The notes beneath the pieces are model-generated. The model was not told the origin of the DNA. It searched no databases and saw only the letters and a list, made by a program, of their open reading frames with translations. DNA of 64,000 nt, taken from Sideroxydans sp. (GTDB lineage: Bacteria; Pseudomonadota; Gammaproteobacteria; Burkholderiales; Gallionellaceae). Where the stretch lies: positions 124,001-188,000 of the forward strand of contig VMTA01000047.1 of NCBI GenBank assembly GCA_013791855.1, in the 5' to 3' direction. Numbering within the stretch: the stretch's first letter is position 1; every line of letters starts with the position of its first letter. Positions 30,722 to 39,677 of the stretch are shown here, in pieces. The position numbers were made by a program, and so were the translations under genes.

Positions 30722-31618
30722 TCAGTAAGCGTGGACCGCATACACGTGATAGATGGCACTGAACACCATCATGAACACCAGCGGGATATGGAAGATGTGC
30801 CACCAAGAGAACAAACGCTCATAGGTATGGAACTGGGCGGCATCACGGACAGCATGCAAGTAGGCAGTGATCTTCTCTTTGTATTCGTCGAACAGCTTCT
30901 CCAGGCCTTTGCTCTGATCGGCATTGAAATGCTTCTCGGCACCCTGCGCACGCATCACCTGATGCAAATCTGCAGGCAAGCGACGTGACAACACCGCCGA
31001 CTTGAATCCCATCTTGGCAAAGCTGATGAATCCGTAACCGGTCTCCTTGGCATATTTTTCAGCCTCATCATGAAATGACTGCAGTTGCTGTTCGATATGC
31101 GGCGCAAAACTGAACATGGACTTGATATCGCCGGTCTGCTCCATTTCGGCATGCAGCTCGTTCACCGTCGCCTGGCGGCCATACAGACCATGGTGGATCT
31201 TGGTATAGAAGAAACGACCGAAAGTACCGCTGCCCGACACCAGCAGCATGCAGTACATCGCCACCGCCGCATTAATCGAGCCCGTCGGATGGATGAACGG
31301 AATGTAAACGTGATAGGTGGAATGGAAGATGATGAACAGCGGCCCCAGGATACCCAGCACCATGTGCCACTTAAACCAGACCGGCAGGAAGCCGAAGTTC
31401 TCCAGAAAGGTCCAGCGCTTGCGCAGGGGATACAGCAGCAACAGCAGCATCATCGTGCCGCCGATCAGCCCCAGGTTGTAGCCGAAATCGAACAGCTCTT
31501 CGCCAGGCTTATAATAAGTCTGAGGATAAACAATGAAGTAACCGGCCAGCGTAATCACGCCGACGATACTGATGAAGATCATCCACATCAGGTGTTCAGA
31601 TTGTTTATTCGTTCTCAT
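30722..31618 (-). CDS. Polytopic inner-membrane protein with TM histidines, putative b-type cytochrome
   Basis: Start MRTNKQSEHLMWMIFI; TM His residues in WFKWHMVLGILGPLFIIFHSTYHVYIP and SWWHIFHIPLVFMMVFSAIYHVYAVHAY; immediately upstream of the 24-heme gene. Confidence 0.6.
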   Translation of the reverse strand: MRTNKQSEHLMWMIFISIVGVITLAGYFIVYPQTYYKPGEELFDFGYNLGLIGGTMMLLLLLYPLRKRWTFLENFGFLPVWFKWHMVLGILGPLFIIFHSTYHVYIPFIHPTGSINAAVAMYCMLLVSGSGTFGRFFYTKIHHGLYGRQATVNELHAEMEQTGDIKSMFSFAPHIEQQLQSFHDEAEKYAKETGYGFISFAKMGFKSAVLSRRLPADLHQVMRAQGAEKHFNADQSKGLEKLFDEYKEKITAYLHAVRDAAQFHTYERLFSWWHIFHIPLVFMMVFSAIYHVYAVHAY

Positions 31619-31841
31619 TTTTCCCTGTCTACAGTGCCCGGCCAAAACGGCACAAATTTTAACTGCGATCACTGAACCTGTCTTAATAAATTTGTCTTAA
31701 TAACGCGACAACCCTAGAATGCCGCTGCCTGCGACAACGCCTTGTACAATAAAGTTCGCATTTATTTTGAAATAGTCTGACAGGCGGCTAGGTCATTCAG
31801 ACCAGTGGCGCACCCCATTCAACAACTCAAAGACCAAACCT

Positions 31842-33149
31842 ATGGACCTCCTCGATCTATCCGTATACCTGATCCCATTGATCATCATCATGTTCTTTTA
31901 TTTGGGCAGCAGGAAGAAGAAAGAAACCAGTTCCGTCGAACAGATGAAAGACGCGATCACTCAGGGCTTGACCGAGCCATCATCACTGCACCCGGTGATC
32001 GATCCGCGCTTGTGCCTGGGATCGGGCAGCTGCATCAAAGCATGCCCCGAAGGGGCCATAGGGATGATCAAGGGCAAAGCGGTACTTATCAATCCGACCC
32101 ACTGCATCGGCCATGGCGCTTGTGCGGCTGCGTGTCCGCATGACGCGATCACTCTGGTATTCGGCACCGAAAAACGCGGCATGGATATCCCGCAGGTCGA
32201 TCCGACTTTCGAGACCAATATCAAAGGACTGTTCATTGCCGGCGAACTGGGCGGCATGGGACTGATTCGCAAATCTGCCAGCCAGGGTTCACAAGCAATG
32301 GATTCCATCGCCAAACTCAAAGGCAGCGACAACGACTACGACGTAATTATCGTCGGGGCCGGCCCGGCCGGCATGGGTGCGGCACTTGGCGCCATCCAGC
32401 ACAAGCTGCGCTATCTGGTTGTTGAGCAGGAAAGCTCGCTCGGCGGCGCCATCTTCCAGTACCCGCGCAACAAGATCGCCATGACCGCACCGGTCAAGCT
32501 GCCTGTTGTGGGCGAGATGCATTTCAAGGAAGTCAGCAAAGAACGCTTGCTGGAATGGTGGCTGGGCATCATCGAACAGACCGGCATCAAGCTGAATTAC
32601 AACGAGCGCATGGAGAACGTGACGCCGACCGACAACGGCTTCATCGTCAAGACCAGCAAGGGGGAATACAAAACTCGCGCTGTCCTGCTGGCCATCGGCA
32701 GACGCGGCACACCACGCAAACTCGGCGCACCCGGCGAAGAGTTGCCTAAAGTGGTGTATCGCCTGATCGACCCCGAGCAATATCGCAACATGCATGTGAT
32801 CGTGGTCGGCGGGGGCGACAGCGCGGTCGAGGCTGCCATGGCCGTGGCAGAGGAGCAAGGCACTACCGTTTCACTGCTGGCACGCGGCGAAGACTTCGGC
32901 AAGGCTTTCGGCGGCGCCAAGCCTAAGAACCGCGACAAACTGAAGGCCATGTCCGATGCCGGAAAATTGAAGATCTACCTGAAATCCGGCGTCAAGCAGA
33001 TCACCCCGGGAACAGCTGTCATCAAATTCGGAGATGAGGAAGCAGAGATCCCGAATGACGGTGTCATCGTGTGCGCCGGTGGCACCCTGCCCACACCTTT
33101 CCTGAAGCAGATCGGCGTGATGGTGGACACCAAGTTCGGCACGGCTTGA
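31842..33149 (+). CDS. Membrane-anchored ferredoxin-like/FAD-NAD(P)-dependent oxidoreductase (TrxR-like fold)
   Basis: N-terminal TM (YLIPLIIIMFFYLG), two ferredoxin-like motifs (CLGSGSCIKACP, CIGHGACAAACP), FAD motif VIIVGAGPAGMGAA, NAD motif VIVVGGGDSAVEAA. Confidence 0.88.
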   Translation: MDLLDLSVYLIPLIIIMFFYLGSRKKKETSSVEQMKDAITQGLTEPSSLHPVIDPRLCLGSGSCIKACPEGAIGMIKGKAVLINPTHCIGHGACAAACPHDAITLVFGTEKRGMDIPQVDPTFETNIKGLFIAGELGGMGLIRKSASQGSQAMDSIAKLKGSDNDYDVIIVGAGPAGMGAALGAIQHKLRYLVVEQESSLGGAIFQYPRNKIAMTAPVKLPVVGEMHFKEVSKERLLEWWLGIIEQTGIKLNYNERMENVTPTDNGFIVKTSKGEYKTRAVLLAIGRRGTPRKLGAPGEELPKVVYRLIDPEQYRNMHVIVVGGGDSAVEAAMAVAEEQGTTVSLLARGEDFGKAFGGAKPKNRDKLKAMSDAGKLKIYLKSGVKQITPGTAVIKFGDEEAEIPNDGVIVCAGGTLPTPFLKQIGVMVDTKFGTA

Positions 33150-33167
33150 TACGCCGTAGCAAAGCAA

Positions 33168-33197
33168 AAGGCCTGCAAGATTTGCAGGCCTTTTTTA
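33168..33197 (+). terminator. Rho-independent terminator after the FeS/FAD oxidoreductase gene
   Basis: aaggcctgcaa-gat-ttgcaggcctt followed by TTTT. Confidence 0.9.
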
Positions 33198-33198
33198 T

Positions 33199-33274
33199 TG
33201 GTGCCGCTTGTCGGATTCGAACTGACGACCTACCGCTTACAAGGCGGTTGCTCTACCAACTGAGCTAAAGCGGC
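33199..33274 (-). tRNA. tRNA-Thr (TGT)
   Basis: GCCGCTTTAGCTCAGTTGGTAGAGCAACCGCCTTGTAAGCGGTAGGTCGTCAGTTCGAATCCGACAAGCGGCACCA; cloverleaf folds, anticodon loop CTTGTAA, encoded CCA. Confidence 0.97.
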
Positions 33275-33289
33275 GGTAAATCATGAAAC

Positions 33290-33365
33290 TGGTGGGTCGG
33301 CCGAGATTCGAACTCGGGACCAACGGATTAAAAGTCCGCTGCTCTACCGGCTGAGCTACCGACCC
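33290..33365 (-). tRNA. tRNA-Lys (TTT)
   Basis: GGGTCGGTAGCTCAGCCGGTAGAGCAGCGGACTTTTAATCCGTTGGTCCCGAGTTCGAATCTCGGCCGACCCACCA; anticodon loop CTTTTAA, encoded CCA. Confidence 0.97.
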
Positions 33366-33426
33366 GGTAAAAAGAGAGCGCGCATTATACGGGTTTGCAC
33401 TCCAGAGTCAAAGCATCAAATGCGAT

Positions 33427-34107
33427 TTATGCATTTTGATAATGAGTCGGGTCGTCTACTTGTGCCGCGCGGAATCCTTCTTGTCGCAAACGGCATGAAT
33501 CACAGCGGCCACAGGCACGCCCCGACTCGTCCGCCTGATAACACGAAACGGTCATCGCGTAATCGACGCCGAGTTGCATACCCAACCGAATGATCTCCGC
33601 CTTGCTCAGATGCAACAGCGGCGCGTGCAATGTCAAAGCTTTGCCTTCGACTGCAGCCTTGGTCGCCAGATTCGCCATGCGCTCGAACGCCTCGACGAAT
33701 TCAGGGCGGCAATCCGGGTAGCCGGAATAATCCACGGCATTCACACCGATAAAGATATCCTGTGCCTGCAGCACTTCAGCCCAGGCCAACGCCAATGACA
33801 ACATGATGGTGTTGCGCGCCGGCACGTAGGTCAGCGGGATCCCGCTTGTAGCCGTCTCGGGGACTGCGATGCTGGCATCGGTCAGGGCCGAGCCTCCGAA
33901 TGCCGTCAGGTCGATATTGATAACCCGGTGCGCAGTCGCCCCCAGACCGGAGGCGACACGTTGTGCAGCCGCAAGCTCCGCATGATGGCGCTGGCCGTAA
34001 TCGACGCTCAGGGCATGGCACTGAAAACCCTGCGCACGCGCTTGCGCCAGCACCGTGGCCGAATCCAGCCCGCCCGACAACAACACCACCGCTCGTTTAT
34101 CGCTCAA
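33427..34107 (-). CDS. queC: 7-cyano-7-deazaguanine synthase
   Basis: [18 protein letters not shown]-terminal [24 protein letters not shown]. Confidence 0.95.
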   Translation of the reverse strand: MSDKRAVVLLSGGLDSATVLAQARAQGFQCHALSVDYGQRHHAELAAAQRVASGLGATAHRVINIDLTAFGGSALTDASIAVPETATSGIPLTYVPARNTIMLSLALAWAEVLQAQDIFIGVNAVDYSGYPDCRPEFVEAFERMANLATKAAVEGKALTLHAPLLHLSKAEIIRLGMQLGVDYAMTVSCYQADESGRACGRCDSCRLRQEGFRAAQVDDPTHYQNA

Positions 34108-34760
34108 CGCCCCACCTCATTACCCCACAATACCTTGTGCAATTGCACCTGCATACGCACCGGCAAACGATCGCGCAATATCCATTCCGCCAGATCGCGT
34201 GCAGCCAATCCGTCATGGACCGGCGAGAACAGGACTTCGCAACGATGCGCCAGGTCCCGCTCGATCAGGACCTGCTTCGCCCACTGATAATCCGCCTCGT
34301 CGCACAACACGAACTTGATCTCGTCTTTACCGGTGAGGTGCACAAGATTCTCCCAGAGGTTCTTGCGCGCCTCACCGGAGCCCGGCGTCTTGATATCAAG
34401 CACCTTCACCACACGCGTATCCACACCGCTGACATCCACCGCACCGCTGGTCTCCAGCGACACCGCATAGCCGCCATCGCACAAGGCACGCAACAGGGGC
34501 AGGCTGTTCTTCTGCGCCAGCGGCTCACCGCCGGTGACACAGACATAATGTGCACCGTATTTTTCCACGGCGTGCAATATCTCCTGTATCGACATACTTT
34601 TCCCGCCACTGAATGCGTGCGCACTGTCACAGTATCCGCAGCGCAACGGACAGCCGGTAAGCCGCACGAACACGGTCGGCAAGCCGATACGGGAACTCTC
34701 GCCTTGCAATGAGAAGAAGATTTCGCTGATGCGCAGCGTACTGCCTGAATCGGGTTTCAT
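34104..34760 (-). CDS. queE: 7-carboxy-7-deazaguanine synthase (radical SAM)
   Basis: [40 protein letters not shown]. Confidence 0.95.
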   Translation of the reverse strand: MKPDSGSTLRISEIFFSLQGESSRIGLPTVFVRLTGCPLRCGYCDSAHAFSGGKSMSIQEILHAVEKYGAHYVCVTGGEPLAQKNSLPLLRALCDGGYAVSLETSGAVDVSGVDTRVVKVLDIKTPGSGEARKNLWENLVHLTGKDEIKFVLCDEADYQWAKQVLIERDLAHRCEVLFSPVHDGLAARDLAEWILRDRLPVRMQVQLHKVLWGNEVGR

Positions 34761-34773
34761 GAACTACAGCGGA

Positions 34774-35601
34774 TTACTTTAAGGTAGCCAGACGTTTCTT
34801 GGCTTTGTCCGAAGCATCGCTGCCCGGGAACTGGGAGATGAGATTCTTCAATGTACTGCGCGCAGCAGTTCTTTTCTTGAGTGACAACTGACATTCCGCC
34901 ATATTCAGCATGGCCTCGGGCGCGCGCGGGTGGTCGGGATACTTGCTCAGCAGATTCTTGTAAGCGGCGAAGCTACCTGCATATTCCCTCGAGAGGAAAT
35001 TCGCATTCCCCAGCCAGTAATACACATTGGCTTCATGCACAGACTGCGGGTACTGGCGCAAGAAATCACGGAAGGCGAGTGCCGCCTCGCGATAACTCTC
35101 TGCCCGATAGAAGCCGTAGGCCGTCTCGAATGCGCGATTCTCGCCCGACTGGCCATCGACAGCCCCCCCATCTGCAGGCGTGGCGGCCATGCGGGATGCC
35201 CCGCCGGTACCGCCCGCCTCCATCTGCCTCAAGCGGGAATCAAGATCGATGTAGAAGTCCTTCTGGCGCTTCTCGGCTTCTTGTTGAGCATGCCCGAACT
35301 CTTCGAACAGACCGCGCTGCTTGCGCATCTCGCTGGACTGCATCTCAAGCTGCATCTGCAAGCCGAGCAGGGAGCGCACTGCAAGTTTGTTCTGCAGCTC
35401 TACTTCAACAAGCTGCTTCTCCAACGACACAACGCGCGCCTCCAACTTCTGGATCAGCTTCCGGGCGTCGTCATCAGCGAACAGCCCCGCATAAGCGGGG
35501 CTGCACACCAGCAACAGACCACCCAACAAGCGGGAGGCTGTGATCTTCACGCTTACTGCGCGCTGTAGTTGATGTCTGCGCGACGATTCTGCGCCCAGCA
35601 A
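34774..35601 (-). CDS. cpoB: Tol-Pal system protein CpoB/YbgF (coiled coil + TPR)
   Basis: Signal peptide, coiled coil, C-terminal TPRs (YREAALAFRDFLRQYPQSVHEANVYYWLGNANF); downstream of pal. True start may be internal. Confidence 0.88.
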   Translation of the reverse strand: MLGAESSRRHQLQRAVSVKITASRLLGGLLLVCSPAYAGLFADDDARKLIQKLEARVVSLEKQLVEVELQNKLAVRSLLGLQMQLEMQSSEMRKQRGLFEEFGHAQQEAEKRQKDFYIDLDSRLRQMEAGGTGGASRMAATPADGGAVDGQSGENRAFETAYGFYRAESYREAALAFRDFLRQYPQSVHEANVYYWLGNANFLSREYAGSFAAYKNLLSKYPDHPRAPEAMLNMAECQLSLKKRTAARSTLKNLISQFPGSDASDKAKKRLATLK

Positions 35602-36092
35602 GCTTCGTTATGCTCGCTGCAACGCGGCTTCTCTTCGCCGTAGCTGACTGTTTCGATCTGGGAATCCGAAGCGCCGCCCAACACCAAGGCACGCTTGGTG
35701 TTCTTGGCACGACGTTGACCCAGGCCGAGGTTGTACTCGCTGCTGCCGCGCTCGTCAGCGTTGCCTTCTACACGCACCTTGGCATCGGGGTGGCTTGCCA
35801 GATATTCAGCATGATTCATGATGGTCTCGCGGTCCGCATCCTGCACGGCATCCACATCGAACGGGAAGTACACGCTGTTCTTTTCCATCAAGGCAGCTTG
35901 TGCATCGGCAGCGGCTTGGGCATCTGCAGCAGCCTGAGCATCGGTAGCAGTAGCACCCTGAGCATCTGCAGCAGGCGCTTCAGTAGTAGCGGCGGAAGTA
36001 GTTGCAGGTTCTGCGACCTCTTCTTTCGGCGGATTGCTGCTACAAGCAGCCAGCAGGTTCAACAACAACACACTGAGGATCAGTTTCTTCAT
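35553..36092 (-). CDS. pal: Peptidoglycan-associated lipoprotein Pal
   Basis: Lipobox LLNLLAACSS; OmpA-like VYFPFDVDAVQDAD...VEGNADERGSSEYNLGLGQRRA. Confidence 0.95.
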   Translation of the reverse strand: MKKLILSVLLLNLLAACSSNPPKEEVAEPATTSAATTEAPAADAQGATATDAQAAADAQAAADAQAALMEKNSVYFPFDVDAVQDADRETIMNHAEYLASHPDAKVRVEGNADERGSSEYNLGLGQRRAKNTKRALVLGGASDSQIETVSYGEEKPRCSEHNEACWAQNRRADINYSAQ

Positions 36093-36115
36093 CTCGCATA
36101 CTCCTTCTCAATTAT

Positions 36116-37369
36116 CTACTTCAGGAACGGGCCCCACATCGGCTCACGGATATCACCGCGCTGGGCAACCATCTTTTGCTTCACGCGACCATCGCTTGAC
36201 ACGGTCGCCAATATACCACGACCCTGCACCTCGGTTGCAAACAGGATCATCTTGCCGTTGGGCGCAAAACTTGGTTTTTTCTCCCAGCCACCGGCAGTAA
36301 GTATCTGCGTTTGCCTGCTTTCCAGATCGTGTACCGCGATATGAAAGACCCCATCGCCGAAATGTGCAAATACAAAACTCTTTCCATCCGGATGGAAACG
36401 TGGCGAGAAGGCGTTGCCCGACTCGAAGGTCAGCCGCTCAACACTCCCGCCTTCGATTGACACACGATATATCTGCGGACTGCCGCCGCGATCCGAGGTG
36501 AAAAGCAGCGATTGCCCATCCGGCGAAAAGGACGGCTCGGTATCGATCGCATCGCTATAGGTGATCCGGCGCAGGCGGCCGCCGTTGCTGTTTGCCACAT
36601 ATATCTGCGATTCGCCATCACGCGTCAGCACCATAGCGATCTGCGTACCATCCGGCGACCACGCCGGCGCACTGTTGCTGCCGGGGAAGTCGGCGATCAA
36701 AGTACGTTTGCGCGAGGACAGTGATTGCACATAGACCATGGCACGCCGCTTCTCGAAACTGACGTAGGCAATCTGCCTGCCGTCCGGCGACCAGGAAGGC
36801 GACATGATGGGCTCTTTGGAGGTAAGCAGCGCCTGTTCGTTATCGCCGTCGCTATCTGCCACTACCAGACGATAGACCCCCTCATCCCGGCTGACATAGG
36901 CGATGCGCGTACTGAACACCCCGGGACTACCTGTCAAACGCTCATACACCATATCGGCGATGCGGTGTCCGATCGCACGTACCTGATCCTCCTTGGCCGT
37001 CACCACCTGCGACAACAATTCGGCATTGCGCACCAGATCCAACAACCGGAATTTGACCGCGACTTTGCCGTCATCCATCGACTGGATGCTGCCGATGAGT
37101 ACCGCTTCCACGCCGACCCACTCGGAGGGCCGGATATCGCGCGGCTCATGCGGCGTCTTCCCCGCCGGATCAACCAGTTTGAACAGACCGGTACGGATCA
37201 GATCACTGCCCACGATATCCAGCAGCCCCTGGGCAGTCGCAGCATCCCCGGCAAAGCGCACCAGCGAAACCGGCGTCTGATGCTCACCCGCACCGGTGAT
37301 CTCGATATTCAGCACAGCATGTGCCGGCACCACGAAAAACGACAAACACAACAATATCCAGCGTCTCAT
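36116..37369 (-). CDS. tolB: Tol-Pal system beta-propeller TolB
   Basis: Repeated SWSPDGRQIAY/AWSPDGTQIAM/SFSPDGQSLLF motifs; tol operon position. Confidence 0.96.
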   Translation of the reverse strand: MRRWILLCLSFFVVPAHAVLNIEITGAGEHQTPVSLVRFAGDAATAQGLLDIVGSDLIRTGLFKLVDPAGKTPHEPRDIRPSEWVGVEAVLIGSIQSMDDGKVAVKFRLLDLVRNAELLSQVVTAKEDQVRAIGHRIADMVYERLTGSPGVFSTRIAYVSRDEGVYRLVVADSDGDNEQALLTSKEPIMSPSWSPDGRQIAYVSFEKRRAMVYVQSLSSRKRTLIADFPGSNSAPAWSPDGTQIAMVLTRDGESQIYVANSNGGRLRRITYSDAIDTEPSFSPDGQSLLFTSDRGGSPQIYRVSIEGGSVERLTFESGNAFSPRFHPDGKSFVFAHFGDGVFHIAVHDLESRQTQILTAGGWEKKPSFAPNGKMILFATEVQGRGILATVSSDGRVKQKMVAQRGDIREPMWGPFLK

Positions 37370-37372
37370 TCT

Positions 37373-38077
37373 TTATCTATCCTCCGGCCTGATGGTCAGG
37401 TTTATTTCGCGAAAGCGCTTCTTCAGCACTGGGTCAGACGGTATCGGCAAAGGTTGTGCCTTGTAGATGGCGCGCTCGGTCGCCTCGTCATACGCCGCAT
37501 TGCCGCTGCTCTTTAGCAATACAGCATCCAGCACCGACCCGTCCGGCAACAACGTCACCTTGAAGAAAGCAGAGGCCTGAGGCTGCACATCGGGCGGCAT
37601 CACGATATTGTGTCTGATTTTGCTGCGTATCATGTCCTGATATCGCCCCATCTCGGCCGATGTGGCAGCAAGCACTTCCGCACGCACCCGCTCGCGCTCT
37701 GCCAAACGCTGCTTCTCGACATACGCTTCCATCATGCGCTGTTCTTCGCGCAACTTCTTTTGACGCAACTCTTTGACACTAGGCTGCGGCTTGCTCGCCT
37801 TCTTGTCTCGCAGTTCGATATCCGCTTTTTGTGGTGCAGCCGCGCGATTTGAAGCCTGCTCGACCGCCTGCTTGGGCGCCACGACCTCCTGCGTCGGTTC
37901 CTCTATCGGCTGTTGCACCGGCAGACTATCCCACAACTCGACCGAGAATCGATCCGGCTGGTGGGTCTGCCAACGCACCCCCATCACCAACATGGCAAAG
38001 AACGCCACGTGCACCACCATCGCCAGCATGCCGGCCGAAAAACGATAGGGCTCACGGTAGCGGAGTGTCGCGCTCAT
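37373..38077 (-). CDS. tolA: TolA
   Basis: N-terminal TM, central charged helix, TonB-like C-terminus (VTLLPDGSVLDAVLLKSSGNAAYDEATERAI). Confidence 0.88.
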   Translation of the reverse strand: MSATLRYREPYRFSAGMLAMVVHVAFFAMLVMGVRWQTHQPDRFSVELWDSLPVQQPIEEPTQEVVAPKQAVEQASNRAAAPQKADIELRDKKASKPQPSVKELRQKKLREEQRMMEAYVEKQRLAERERVRAEVLAATSAEMGRYQDMIRSKIRHNIVMPPDVQPQASAFFKVTLLPDGSVLDAVLLKSSGNAAYDEATERAIYKAQPLPIPSDPVLKKRFREINLTIRPEDR

Positions 38078-38493
38078 CGCACCTTGGTGAGCAGTCCGAC
38101 TTTCTTGACGTTCTGCTGCTGCAGCATATCCATCACATTGATGACTTCCTCGTAGCGGATCTTCTTGTCGGCGGAAATAACCACCGACTGCTCCGGATTC
38201 CCGGCGAGTTTCTGCTTGATCAGCGCCGCCAACTCTGTAGCCGAAACCGGCTTCTCTACACCGCCTTGCGTGTGGTCACGCAGCACCAGTGTCGAGTCTT
38301 TCTTGATCATCACCTCCAGCGGTGCGACGGGCGGCGCCGAAGATTTCCCCACACTGGGCAGCTCGATCTGACCGGGATTCATCATCGGCGCCGTGACCAT
38401 GAAAATCACCAGCAGCACCAGCATCACGTCGATATAAGGCACTACGTTGATCTGGCTCAACGGACGATGCGCCACACGACGAGAATTCATCAT
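38074..38493 (-). CDS. tolR: TolR (ExbD family)
   Basis: INVVPYIDVMLVLLVIFMVTAPM. Confidence 0.95.
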   Translation of the reverse strand: MMNSRRVAHRPLSQINVVPYIDVMLVLLVIFMVTAPMMNPGQIELPSVGKSSAPPVAPLEVMIKKDSTLVLRDHTQGGVEKPVSATELAALIKQKLAGNPEQSVVISADKKIRYEEVINVMDMLQQQNVKKVGLLTKVR

Positions 38494-38587
38494 GGCTGCA
38501 CCTCCGCTACGTTCGGCAAGAAATCAGGAAAGTGTAGTTGGAGGTGCACCGCAACCATTCCCGCACCCACCGCTTGCGCGCACCGTG

Positions 38588-39265
38588 TCATGGCTGCCTC
38601 TGCAACACGTTGGAGAATTCTTCGATAAAGCTTTCAAAACGGGACGACAGTCGTGCCACATCATGCACATAACGGTTGTAAGCCACCACTGCCGGTATCG
38701 CCGCAAACAGACCCATCGCCGTCGCCACCAGCGCCTCGGCGATACCGGGCGCCACTTGCGCCAAGGTCGCCTGTCCCACACTGGACAAACCACGGAATGC
38801 GTTCATGATGCCCCACACCGTACCCAACAGACCGATATAGGGGCTGACCGAACCGACCGTCGCAAGGAATGACAGATGCGATTCCAGATGGTCCATCTCG
38901 CGCTGATAGCGCGCGCGCATCGCCCGTCGCGTGCCTTCCATCAGCGCCGCGCTGTCTACGCCATGCGTCTTCTTCAATTTGACGAACTCGGCGAAACCGG
39001 CGGCGAAGATATGTTCCAGCGCCCCCTGGTCATGGCGCAACTTGCTGCCTGCTTGCTGGTACAGAGCCACAAGATTCGGGTTGCCCCAGAAAGCATCTTC
39101 GAACTCTTGTGTATGCGACTTCGCCGCGCGCACAGCGAACATCTTGAGGAAGATGTACCACCACGACATCAGCGACACACCCAACAGCAAGCCCATCACC
39201 AACTGCACCAGCAGACTGGCGTTGCCGATGAGTTGCACCAGAGACAAATCCCGTATCAGATCCAT
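38588..39265 (-). CDS. tolQ: TolQ (ExbB/MotA family)
   Basis: Start MDLIRDLSLVQLIGNASLLVQLVMG; LATVGSVSPYIGLLGTVWGIMNAFRGL. Confidence 0.94.
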   Translation of the reverse strand: MDLIRDLSLVQLIGNASLLVQLVMGLLLGVSLMSWWYIFLKMFAVRAAKSHTQEFEDAFWGNPNLVALYQQAGSKLRHDQGALEHIFAAGFAEFVKLKKTHGVDSAALMEGTRRAMRARYQREMDHLESHLSFLATVGSVSPYIGLLGTVWGIMNAFRGLSSVGQATLAQVAPGIAEALVATAMGLFAAIPAVVAYNRYVHDVARLSSRFESFIEEFSNVLQRQP

Positions 39266-39269
39266 GAGT

Positions 39270-39677
39270 TCAATCCCATTGTTTGCGTAACATTTCCGGC
39301 ACGCTGACCGGCTTGAAACTGTCTTTGCCGACGCATACCAAATGCACATCGGCTTGCGTCAGCAACTCTTCCCCGCGCCTGACTTCCTGCGCCAGCGTCA
39401 TCTGGCTGCGCCCCACCTTGGTGAGATGCGCCGTCACTTCCAGCATATCGTCCAGCAAGGCAGGCTTGAGGTAATCGATCTTGATCGAACGCACCACGAA
39501 CATCACACCCAGTTCTTTCATCAGTCCGGCGTTGCTGTGACCGAAGCTGCGCAGCCACTCAGTCCGCGCGCGCTCCATAAAGTTCACATAGTTGGTGTGA
39601 TACACCACGCCACCCGCGTCCGTGTCCTGGTAATACACCCGCACCGGCCAGGCGAAGGGCTTGTGCGACTTACTCAT
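39270..39677 (-). CDS. ybgC: Acyl-CoA thioesterase YbgC
   Basis: [33 protein letters not shown]. Confidence 0.94.
   Translation of the reverse strand: MSKSHKPFAWPVRVYYQDTDAGGVVYHTNYVNFMERARTEWLRSFGHSNAGLMKELGVMFVVRSIKIDYLKPALLDDMLEVTAHLTKVGRSQMTLAQEVRRGEELLTQADVHLVCVGKDSFKPVSVPEMLRKQWD

Noticed and set aside
25533-33149. Idea that the multiheme region is a recent mobile island flanked by tRNA-Thr/tRNA-Lys
   Set aside because: No integrase, transposase or attachment-site duplication was seen, and composition is similar to flanks. The tRNAs are adjacent, but nothing else supports an island.
33199-33365. Possible rRNA operon near the tRNA pair
   Set aside because: Only the two tRNAs are present; the flanks are coding (oxidoreductase and queC).
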